Shown here piece after piece: positions 36,201 through 48,200 of a stretch of 64,000 nucleotides of DNA. This DNA comes from Fragum whitleyi (Eukaryota; Mollusca; Bivalvia; Cardiida; Cardiidae): the NCBI GenBank assembly GCA_948146395.1, contig OX411543.1:61927676-61991675 (forward strand), given 5' to 3'. Each line of letters starts with the position of its first letter. Positions within the stretch are counted from its first letter, which is position 1. The position numbers were made by a program, and so were the translations under genes. The notes beneath the pieces were generated by a model that had not been told where the DNA came from, did not search any database, and worked only from the letters and a program-made list of their open reading frames with translations.

Positions 36201-39200
36201 TTGGTACTTTTTACTAGAAAAATATTGCGAAAGGGTAAGGAACTACTTGTCACAATGCACTCCTTTCTTCCTCCGTATGATCTTCCATGTAGGATGATTT
36301 TATTTCAAAATTTTTATTCCCGTCTACAACTTCTCTTAATCTTGAATAGTTAGTCTTATATTAAGGGGGAAAAGGTGTACCAAATATCAAACCTGTAGTA
36401 CATAAAATAGAATCAAATATTCTGAACAGAAGAGAATAGAGTAAAACACGTCTTGTATTATGTCCACTAAGTACAACGATGTACTTGTCTTTTTAGTATA
36501 TTCACAGTCGTATACCTGGTACAGTGCAGTAAAGAAGTGCCCAGTGTAGAAGCATGCAAGATGGCGGACGTAAACAACGATAAAAAGTACATGGTTCCAT
36601 ACCATGTGTCTACACAGTTTCCAAAATGTTTCTCCACTGGTTCAAAATCGCCTCAAAACCTTGTTTCTCCACTGTACCAATGGAAAAATAGGCCTGTTGC
36701 TGCACTGGACCGTTGTTAATTTACAAAAACTAAAAATGTCACTTTCCACAATGCTTTTTCAGGGCTGTCAAAATAGGGATAGTTTATGGGGGTTTGGGCT
36801 TACGATAGGTCGTTTGACATAGGTGATTTTATTTGTAATGAATCAAATTTTCTGGAATGAATCTTGCGATCACCGCTTCAATTTCGGTTTTTGCTATTTA
36901 CCCAACTTTATCGATTGAATCCAAGTTGTGTAGTAGGCATCACGAGAAATCAATGGGAAAATAAGAAAATCGGACATTTCATGTTGGTCACAATGCCTAT
37001 CATTAAACACCATCAGTTAAATTAACCTGTATTTTTGCGATTGAAAATGTACCTACTTTTTATCGTTGTTTACGTCCGCCATCTTGCATGCTTCTACACT
37101 GGGCACTTCTTTACTGCACTGTACCAAGTATACGACTGTGATATTGATAAAGATCAAATGAGACGAATAAATGTTTGTATAATGTGTAAAGTATTTCGCG
37201 AACGTATTGTTATTCTGACCAAAGAACAGGCGCACTTGTAAAGCTATAAACGCAATGTTTGATACACATTTAGGCTACATTTGCCACCTCGACAATCTAA
37301 GGAATTAAGAAAATCCGTAAAGGATTTATATGGAAGAAAAGACAAGCAGCTTATAACATAACATAACATAACATAAGTTTTATTCATATGACTTGAACGA
37401 AATCGTTCATCGTCAAATATAGAGAATGCTACTTATAATCGAGTTTTCAAGTCATTCTTAGGCTGGTCATGAGGAAACATGCAGATATGAACATATCAAA
37501 AGCATACACACGTACATGCACAAATTCATTCATTTACGACAATCTGATGGTAGAAATTCAAGACAAATACGCACCGGAACTTTTATAGGGCTGTCACACC
37601 TTAACGTTTTAGCCAGCGTGTGCGGAACGTGTTGGATTTTTTATAACACGCTGCGAACACGTCGGGTACGCTATGGACACGTTCCGCACACGCTATCGGC
37701 ACGCTGTAATACGTTGGCACACGTTGCGATACGCTGAGTATCTCATAAAATTTTGTGCATGCTTAAAATTTCTCAGCGTGTGCCGAACGTGTTGGAACAC
37801 GCTCCGCACACGTTCCGCACACGTTCCGAACACGCTCAGCACGCTAGAGACACGCTAGGAGCTTGTTCACTTACGCTACGGACACGCTAGAAACACGTTC
37901 GCCAAAAGTTTAACGTGCTTCGAGCGTGTCTCCAGCGTACTGGGAACGTGTGCATAGCGTGTCTTCAGCGTACTGAACGTGTGTCTAGCGCGTTGCCAGC
38001 GAGTTCACAGCGTGTTTCTGGCGTATGACAGCGTTTCAGTTTTCAATGAAAATATAAAAGTTCCGCTGCATGTTTGTCTTGAATTTCTACCATCAGCTTC
38101 TCGTAAATAAATGAATTTGTGCATGTACGTGTGTATGACGCCTTTGACATGTTCATATCTTCATGTTTCCTCATGACCAGTCTTAGAATGACTTGAAAAC
38201 TCGATTTTAAAGGCATTCTCTATATTTGACGATGAACGATTTCGTTCAAGTCATATAAATAAAACTTATGATATGTTATGTTATGTTATAAGCTGTTTGT
38301 CTTTTCTTCCATATAGTTCCTTTACGGATTTTTTAATTCCTTAGGTTGTCGAGGTGGAGAATGTAGCCTAAATGTGTATTTAACATTGCGTTTATAGCTT
38401 AACAAGTGCGTCTGCTCTTTGGTTAGAATAACAATATGTTCGCGAAAATACAAACATTCATTCGTCTCATTTGATCATTATCAATATACCAAAAAGACAA
38501 GTACATCGTTGTACCTAGTGGACATAATATAAGACGTGTTTTACTCTATTCTGCTCTGTTCAGAATATTTGATTCTATTATATGTACTACAAGTTTGATA
38601 TTTGGTACATCTTATCCTCCTTAATATAGGACTAGCTATTCAAGATTAAGAGAGGTTGTGGAAAGTCATCCTACATGGTAGAGCATATGGAGGAAGAAAG
38701 GAGAGCATTATGACAAGTAGTTCCTTACCCTTTCGCAATATTTTTCGAGTGAAAAGTACTAGAAGCTTTAATCAGCCTTTAATCTTATAAGTTTGTTATA
38801 TGCATGTTTTCATATGTAACAGGTGCCAGTGTATTTTTCTTTTCGTCTTTTCCTATTTTTCTTTTACATAAACAAACATACTTTGAATTTGAATATGTGT
38901 AGTGGCCGGTGGCCTGTTTATATATTAAAAGAATGAATTTAAAGTGGTAATTTCTTGCAGAATTTATATTTACATCCAAAACACGCTGCGAACACGTTAT
39001 AACACGCTAGAAGCGCGTTACAAGCACGCTAAGCACGTTCTGATGACGTTACGAGAACGTTGGACGCACGCTCAAGAACGTTGGTATACGCTGACATACG
39101 CTATCAACACGTTCTGGACACGTTTCTCACGCGTTACTTACACGTTCAAACTCGCTATGAACACGCTACAAGCGCGTCGTGAATTGACAAAAAGAAAATG

Positions 39201-42200
39201 TAGGTCAGCGTATGCCGACGTTTTGCGGACTTAGTCGTTTTCTCAAACGCGTTAGGCACACGTTGGCTAAAACGTTGAGGTGTGACAGGGCCATTATAAT
39301 TTCATTGAAAACTGAAACGCTGTAATACGCCAGAAACACGCTGTGAACTCGCTGGCAACGCGCTAGACACACGTTCAGTACGCTGAAGAAAATTCTATGA
39401 GATACTCAGCGTATCGCAACATGTGCCGACGTGTAACAGCGTGCCGATAGCGTGTGCGGAACGTGTCCATAGCGTACCCGACGTGTTCGCAGCGTGTTAT
39501 AAAAAATGCAACACGTTCCGCACACGCTGGATAAAACGTTAAGGTGTGACAGCCCCATTCAATTTGAAATAATTACAAAATGAATAATCTGGTCTATGTC
39601 ACAGTGTTCTAGATTAGCTATATAAAACAAATGTGATGATCATTGCCTAAATATATGGGCAATGCTTTATGAAGAGAACAAGTCTGTTTTCGTCATTTTT
39701 TTTCAACTACAGTTAACAACATCGTGAAATTGACAAGGTGAATGGTTCTGGATTAATGCATTTTGGTGATGCTAGAGCCTTCATATTTGGTATGGGGCAT
39801 TGTCTATCAAAATACGTTATTTTTTTTTACCTTACTAGATCTAATTTTGAATCATGAAAACGAAAGAAGTGACAATAATCTTCTACCTTTAAACAAAAAA
39901 GCATACATCCTTCAAATTTAGCCTGGAGAATTGCCACATTGCCTAGAACACAACACTGTACATTACTTTCAGATCAAAATAAAGCCTTTGTTGTTGGGAT
40001 TCCTTTCCAAAAACAGACGGCAAAAGAAAGAAATAGTTTCTTCTATTATATTTAGGCCTAATACTTTTCATTTTTTTTTTGTTTCAGCATTCATTCATTT
40101 CTTCTGTTAATATGATTGAAAATATACACCTTTGATCGAAATCAGCCCTATGCTGCATAGCTACATTTAAGATAATAGGTGATAAATGTTCTAAATCAAT
40201 CAACATATAATTTTCAGAATTTGTAGTATTGTTTCTTGCAAAGCAATTCACAGTACCTTTCACACTTATATTGGAAGTTATAGCTCTGTGTTGTTTGATC
40301 CTCTATATGACTATATGCAATAGAGAAATTGTAAAATAATTTAAAAAAACGGAATTCTCATACTCAGATGAGCGATATAAGACCATCATGGTCTTCTTAT
40401 TTTCTTAAAGGTTATTATATAAGTCTTATAAAATAACATTTTAGACAAAATTTGAATAAAGGTTTATGCTTCGGACGCTTTATGCAGATCTATACCATAT
40501 CTTAACCCATCGAAATGGGATCTATAGTTTTCCTACGTTGGACCAGATTTTTTTTAAAAAGACGTTTATAGCAGTTACTATATGGTCCATTTTCATGTGA
40601 CTTGTCAAATAATCTATATTTTTTTATCCTATTTTGCAGGATTCATCTCGTTTCACCTTGACAGAAGATTTGTGAGAGTGTTCGAACCTAAACAATTAAC
40701 TAAGATAACACCGCTGCCCCATTCAGATAATACAACATGTAAGTATTAACCCTTGCCATGCTGAAAAAAATAAAATGTCAAAACTGCATTAAAATGAAAG
40801 TGACGTGTGCATTGCCTATGATTATGACCCAAAATCTCAAAATGCTATAGGTTCAGGTTACTTACGAACACCAAGTCACCGACCTAGGCATAGCTGAAAT
40901 CAACCCTACGCGGGTGATTCAAACCCATGTGGAATACAATTACAGGAAAACGTGCATTAAACAACCACTTACGGGACCACCGAAAAAATGGTAGTAATTG
41001 AAAGAGAATAATCCTTAGTTCATATTTTGTTTACGAATTAGAAACATAATTTTGATCTAAATTGCGAATTTCTAAATAATTCCTATGTTGTTAAAACTCA
41101 TAAGAGTCTCATTGAGACGAATCTAACGCGTTTTAACAACAAAGGACTCATTTTACGATTTGTTTTAGACAAATTATATCTTCCTTTTAAGATGATTTAA
41201 TTTTAAGAAGAGTGTTTTAAAAACGGTCTTTTAATTGAAATGGTCGCTTAATAGACGTGGTTGCTCGAGCAAGGTAGCCTGTATACTTATTATTTGTTTA
41301 CAAGACCAGTGTGCAACCAGCTAAGTCCAGGAAGCCTAATGCAAGTGAAAGGCATTGTCATTTAAACCTTTAGGAAGCATATAAGGTAGGGAGTTATGGA
41401 AACACACTCCAACTTAAGAGTCGCCATAATGATGGTGTAAACCTACAGGCAGTAATCTGCTATTTAGACCACGCTTGAAACAAATTGGCCAATCAGAGAA
41501 CAGTATTTCAAAAGTATATATCACAGATACAACTCCGAGCGTTGTATTTACAGATTTACGATGGTAGCATGGCGTGCACGGGATCTCGACAGATTTTTTG
41601 TGCCGAGTCATTTCAAAAGGTTAACGAGCATTTCATATGATTTGTTTTTCAAAAAGCTTTCTATATTCTAAAAATGCAAAAGATCTGCGATAAGTAACGG
41701 GGAAAAATTCATAAGTAATTTTAGAATAATAACACTTTTTAACAGAGGGTTGTACTTGTTTAGGCGATTCGGATAAAAATACAGACAGTGTTAGCAAAGC
41801 GTGGTCTAAGTCGGATAGAAAATCTCGTGCCGCGGTATATGGGAAATAGTCACTCGCTGTCGCTCGTGTCTATTTCCCATATACCACGGCACTCGTTTTC
41901 TATCCTATACATAAACTTGCATAGTCGCTATAAATGCGATAAAGTTGACTCTAGGGCCAATATTACGAACAAGAAGTCCGCAAGTAAAGCATAGCTGAAC
42001 AAATCCTACATTGGCTAAGCTCAACCCCATGAGAAATAGAAATATACAATTGGTGGTTTACAAGACCAATGTGCTAGTCACCGTGCCAAAGAATCACCCC
42101 CTTGAATGTGTATTTCAAGTCTATTACAGTTAGTTATATCGTGGAATTGACATTCATCTCAATCCAAACCATTCTAAATCGCTCACTCAGCGCTCCATTC

Positions 42201-45200
42201 ACTCAATCCAATCAATCATTCCTACCAATTAAAAACGTTCAAAATTACTAAAAGATACAAGATTAACGTCTACCTTTCAAATGAATAAAGAAAGAATTAA
42301 ATCGCGATCTCACTGACATTATTGAACTTTTAAGTGTGTGGTTGGTTTCTGAAGAAAAAAGGTAGCTGTCTATAGAACTTTTATGCATATTTTAATTCAT
42401 ATACATAATATACTCTTCAGAAAAGTTCTTTGACATTGAAAACATATTTAAATGAAGACAAAACTATCTTTGTATATTTCAAGTAAGTCAAAAATGTGGA
42501 GCTCAAGCTTCTTCCCACTATATGATATTTACTGATCAAAGATTCAAAATCTTGACGTCGATTAAGACCGTCGAACATGTCGCAGCCCCGATCCCTTGGA
42601 TCTTGCTCTACACTTTTAATCGAGAGATTCTACGCCGTCAGGAGACTAAGTATGTCTTTGAGGTTGAGGTAAGAGTGAAAAAACTTAACCGTCGTTTTAA
42701 TATTCGCCGTGCTGGACGAACGTTGTTTTTTAGCTCCACTGGCTTTGAGTGTAAATTGGAAATGGTTTTATGCACAACTATACGCCAAACAGTCATTTTG
42801 CAAGTTTCAGTTCATTCAAATTCAAAGTCTGACCAGGTGCTCACAAAAGAAATATAGTGAAATTCAAACAATTCAAGGGCAGATAATACAAGAAAGACCC
42901 AAGCTTTTTGAATTTCTGAAGTCTTAAGTTCAACAAAATATCAGGGTTATATTGTGGTAAGATTCATTTCAATCCAATCAAATTTGTAGGAGTTGTGCAC
43001 ACACACACACAAAATGTGAAATATATTTAGTCCTAAGCACAAATAGACAACCTACAGAGTGATTGTGACAAGTTTCCTTTTATTCCCATCCAAAATGTAG
43101 GAGAAAGTGAGTTTCCTTTTATTCCCATCCAAAATGTAGGAGAAAGTGAGCTGACATTTTTTTATTTATTTATTTTTTTTCATTCAACTCAAGGGCAGAT
43201 AATTCAAGATTTCTCAGGAAATTACTGGAGCATTTTGAATTGAAACGTCTTATGCACAACTAGACATCATAGAGAGTAATTGTGTCTAGTTTCAGCTCAT
43301 TTCAATTGATGGTTAAGGAGCTGCACACAAAAAACAGTGATTTTCGTTTAATTCAAGGGCAGATAATTCAAGATTTCTCTGGAATGACTGAAGCCATTTG
43401 AATTTCTAAGGTCTTATGCACAACTAGACATGATAGAGAGTAATTGTGCCAATTTTTAGCTCATTCCCATGGATAGTTTAGGAGGAGTTGCGCACTCAAA
43501 AATTGCTAACGGACGGACAGACAGACGTACGGACAGACGGACAGACGGGCGGACGACCGGGGCCATAACATAATACGACCCTTCGGGCGTATAAAAATTG
43601 TTATTGAAATTTTGATTGGCCCATAAATATGGGCCTGGTAGGGCGGGGCTTATTTTGAGCATGATATCCTTGAAAGACCTTTCCTCCCGAACCTAATGTT
43701 TTAATAAGATGGGTAAAGGGATGCAGGTTCATGGGAATTATGTATATGGTGCAATAGGAGACATACCCAGTTAATTATTATAAAATAGGTCTTTAGAGAT
43801 TTCAAAGTGTTGTTTTCATTCAAAGAAAGTTTTATTTAATGAAGGTCTAAAGATGTAAAAGCCAGTGGAGCGATACAGGGCCTCTTGGGCCTCTTGTTAC
43901 GTGTCAGACTTATCTGGCCATACACATAATGTCCAGAAACATCAGAATCGTTTACAACGGCTTGTCTTATGAATCCTGCCTCAAAGTGACCTCGAGCATA
44001 ATGAAGATGTCCCTTCGTAAAATTAACCACATTTCATTTCAAAATCTGTGCAAAGAAGTTTGATTCCAAATACGAATTAGAGGTGGCGTTTCATTCCCAG
44101 CAAAATAAGGAACTTTCAATACTATCTATTGAATCTAAAACTACACGTGCTGTGTGAGAAGGGCAGATTTTGCTTAATTAGACGTTTACGTCGTTTTGCA
44201 GAAACGCGATCAAGTAATTCATTGCAACATGCGTCAAATTTTTGAAATACAATCACTGTTTACAAAACAATAAAATCACATGGAGAAATTTGTCCAAAAT
44301 AAGAAAAAAATCGATTTTCAATCGATGTCAAAGAACTTTTTTTGAAGAGTAAAATCATATCGCTAATCTTTTTCATCCTGAACAAAATTAGCGATATTGG
44401 ATTACAACCTACTAAATTCACTCAAAACTCGCTCCACACACTCATTCAATTTCAATTTCATTCCAAAATCACTCAAGAATCATTCACTTAGTCAATTTCA
44501 CGAAGTCGTTAACTGTAGGAATCTATGCATGTATGGTATGAAGGTATGGTAACAGTATGCATTTTTAATTTAATTGACTTGAGAGCTTTTTAAAATGTGT
44601 CTGCATAATGTACAGCCTAAATTCATTTATAACGTTAAAAGCAATCTATACATGTACGTATAAGTTAAATACATCGTAAAGTATCAAGAATAAAAGTTTT
44701 ATGTATTTTCTTTATTGATTCGATAACCATTCATGTAAATTAAAGTTTATTGGTATAACTAGAGCAGTAAGAGTAAATTAGCAATAAAATGTACGATTTA
44801 TCGATAGATTATAGAAAAAGGAAAAAAAAAGAAAGAAAGAAAAGCGTTATCCAAGAAAACGATTTCAGCTTGCCAATGTGAATATTTCATGATCTTTGAT
44901 TTGCAATAGTTTCATTTTAATCTCAACATTGAACGGCCGTCTTTTCATATACAATACTTCATGAACATAATAAAGAATTTCCAACTATTTTATATGTTTC
45001 CATCATAAAATAATATAAAAGTCAAACAATACCAAAGCATTATGTACAACATTAATACATGTATATCATAGACAGCATGAGAATCGTTAATGGTTAAAAA
45101 AACAAAAATAAAAAAAAGACAGTTTCTCTTTGGGCGGTTATCTTGTTCGCGTTTAAACTCCTAGAAATATGAGGCTGTGACATTTCCAACAATTTTACAT

Positions 45201-48200
45201 GCGTGTAAGGTGTAAAAATTGAACAGCCTATTAGAAGAGTATCATACTGTCTAAAAATACTTTGAGACATTGTCTATCTACTAAAGGCATAGAAAAGCCT
45301 TTGGCCAGACCGTGCGAATGCACGGGCTGACCAGAGCATTTGCTTTACGCACCTTTGAAGTTGGAAGTTGTGAACTACATGGTTTTGATAATCTTTGACA
45401 TTGTCGCCCTCCCCGTTTTGTTTATATTTTCAGTCTGAATATGCTATGTTTTTTTCTAAAACTCGCAAAATGATTGTTTTATTTCAAGCAGATCCAACAC
45501 CAACTTTGCGACAAGATTCGAAAAAGAAAAACGAGACGCTGCATAAGAAGACATCCGATGGGTCAAAACGATATCACGTGCTCATCAACTCCTATATGAA
45601 CAGTGGCTCGAGATTCACTGCGGCTCTATTCGGATTCAGGTAATTTTAAAAAGCTCTGATATTGCTAAAGTTTGAGCACTACTTGCCTCAGGACAGAAGA
45701 GCTTTTTTTTTTGAAGACGCGTCCTCCATCGTCCGTCCGTCTGTCTGTGTACCTGTCTGACCGAAAGCATTTCTCATCGCACAGTCTGACCAGTATCTGC
45801 ACATAGCACTCTACGAGTAGATAAGGTCTTAATATTTTTCAGCTACTTTAATTATTGGATTGCGTGGTTGTCTAGGCTGCACAGTGCATGTCCATCGAGC
45901 GCTCACGAAGTCGTTGAAAAGGTCACGGGCTGGCTCAAATATTGTCGAACTTGCTTGACACTTTTAAATGGGGAGAGCAGGTTAATAAAAGAATTTCCAT
46001 TCCATGAAAAAAATATTGGTAATATTGATTTGAAAGTTGACCCGGAATTTTTGAAAGATACCTTGTCATTATTTAACGATTTTTTTAAATAATTTCTTTG
46101 ATACTGCCACTTTTGGTCGCTTCTATACGTTAACATTTGAGGGATACATTGACAATAGTTAGTTAAATTACCGATAAACACCACAACAAAGAATCAGAGT
46201 GAAATGGAATAACTATTGTTAATAAACACATTTATATTCCTATAACCTTAGACGTAAAACAAAACAGCAAAATGACAGAGTAGGGATTGGTACAAATAAG
46301 CTTCTTACGTCGACTGTATTATAAGGATAAATAAAGTCTTTGGATGGGACTGGCATTTGACAAAACGTGTCCAATCCGATAACTTGGACCCATCAACCTT
46401 CAAAGAATCATTTCCGTCTCTCTATTAACATGATCATCGGACCCTCATGCGAAAATTGACAATTCGGGAACCTCGAAATCAAACATTTAGTTAAAAAGTC
46501 TGTTTCCCATGGAATGTTATCCTTTCTTAGTATTTGTTTATCTTTTAAGTAAGTTATCGTTAAAAAAAATTCATTAAACTTCCCAAAAAGTTAGTACATT
46601 TGTGTGCAGATTTTTTTTTTTAAAAAAACTGATTGCTCCTTAAGACAAACGAAGACATGTTTACCTAACTGCCTTACATTAATCGAACATCGTTTTTACT
46701 TAAAGAATGATAATTCACCCTAAAGGAAATGAACTCCGAGTGAACGGTTTTGACAGCTGTCGCAGCATAACCCAAGTCTATACTGTAGCCAGAAAGGACT
46801 TATTGGTGTGACGGAATATATATATAAAATACCGATACTTCGATAATAAACGTGTACGAGGTTAATTACCGCATTGACCATTTGAGAACAGTATAACTAA
46901 AATATTCATAGGGTGTTGAAATGAAAGATTGTATTATGTGCAGTTATGATGCATGACCAAATAAGTCATTTTAGTGCCTGGTCAATTTATTGTTCCATAA
47001 TTTCAAAATAGTAACCTCTCTTTCTAGTATTGTATTTCAATGATATTGATCTATTTAATAATACATGTATCAATCTGCCAGGCAAAACGGACCCCTGAAC
47101 CGTTTCGTATAAGAAATACAGTCAATAAGTTCGTGCAATTGATCAGGAAATTGATGCTGAAATGATTTCAGAATGAAATTGAAAGAATTTGATGAACGAC
47201 TATTAACGAATCATATTAAGGGGATGGGGCGGGGGTGGGGGTCGCTCATTTATTCAGGTCGCTTGATATGACATTTAACAAAGTAGCCAGGTTATATGGC
47301 AACCTTCGACAACAATCGAGTACATACACACAGACAGTAGTTTCTACGGACTCGGTGTAAAATGACAGAAAATCATACAAGGAAAACGCCATATATACTT
47401 TAGATAGCTATTCATAAAACCTACGTTAAAGGGCACTTTATTTGGACCACCAAAACGTGGTCGTTGAAAGGAATGGTCGCTTAGTACACGTTTCGCTTAC
47501 AAATAAGGAAACATAAAGTATTTTGCACTACTCTTATTTTGTACGAACTGCACGAAATTGCGAGGCGATTCTATTGAGTATAACAACAAAGAGTTCATTA
47601 AAGATAAGTTTAGACCAATAATAATAAAGACTTGGTCGTTCGAGCATGATTCGCTGTAAATATTTTCGGAAGATTTATTACTTTCGTCTCTTTTTAAGAC
47701 AAAACAAAAACAAAAACGGTTGAATATCGACTTTCGTGATTATTACAAACGTTTTTAGACCGCTAAATCCAAGCTAGCCAATAAAATCATAGAATAATTC
47801 GATCGATTTTAATGAATTTGTGGAGCGTTTTGGAGAAATTTAAGCATTTCTCATAAATCTTTTTTGGGATCTCTTTGAACGATTTAAATGAGTTGAATTC
47901 TGTAAAAGGGCTGAATGATTTTGATCGGAAACTGTTGTCAATTTAACAATGTTACTAAACTCTACTTGATAGTAATCGGATTGAAGGTCGGTCGATACTT
48001 ATCTGTATCTATATGTGTACGCTGCTGACGAGCCTGAATGCACTGTTGCATTTGACAGGTGATTCCACTGGATAGTTCGTAGTTCAAATTGACCTTTTTG
48101 GATTTTGGAATGTGATGAATTTTGATACAGACATGGAAGGTACAAACCCCTCAATGACTTTGTACATTAGAATTAGTCTCAGATTGTTTTTCTTCTTTCT

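Larger units (their letters stand above)
35680..39554. mobile_element. Compound foldback element, order A - B - inverted A - inverted B
   Basis: Four ends carry the same terminus (GGGCTGTCACACCTTAACG or close): 35680 and 37588 pointing right, 39292 and 39554 pointing left. Arm A runs 35680-37587 and its inverse is 38056-39292. The pairing covers TTAACGTTTTAGCCA, the GCGTGT-rich tract, AAATAGGAAAAGACGAAAAG and the region down to TACCATCAG. Segment B (37588-38055) has its inverse at 39293-39554, shortened by an internal deletion. Arm A also holds a nested 638-bp element. No ORF or transposase is seen. The structure resembles Drosophila FB elements in having long arms made of short direct repeats, but sequence kinship is not implied. 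Confidence 0.85.
42127..44514 (-). mobile_element. M1 MITE, copy m, split by about 1.9 kb of other repeats
   Basis: The low half (42127-42400) starts CAGTTAGTTATATCGTGGAA. The high half (44345-44514) has the palindrome CGCTAATC...CAAAATTAGCGATATTGG and ends CACGAAGTCGTTAACTG. TA flanks both outer ends (42125-26, 44515-16), which supports one original copy. Confidence 0.7.

Noticed and set aside
35693..39285. CRISPR-like array of short repeats
   Set aside because: Period is 10-11 bp with degenerate cores and no unique spacers of 25-40 bp, in eukaryotic intron DNA with inverted arms; it is a foldback structure.
42522..42857. 111-codon open frame as a gene
   Set aside because: It sits between the halves of a split M1 copy, next to satellite-bearing elements; it has no recognisable domain. 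I cannot exclude a relic of some transposon.
45868..46092. 74-codon open frame in intron 3
   Set aside because: No homology was recognised and it lies inside the sulfotransferase gene in unassigned repeat-like sequence.
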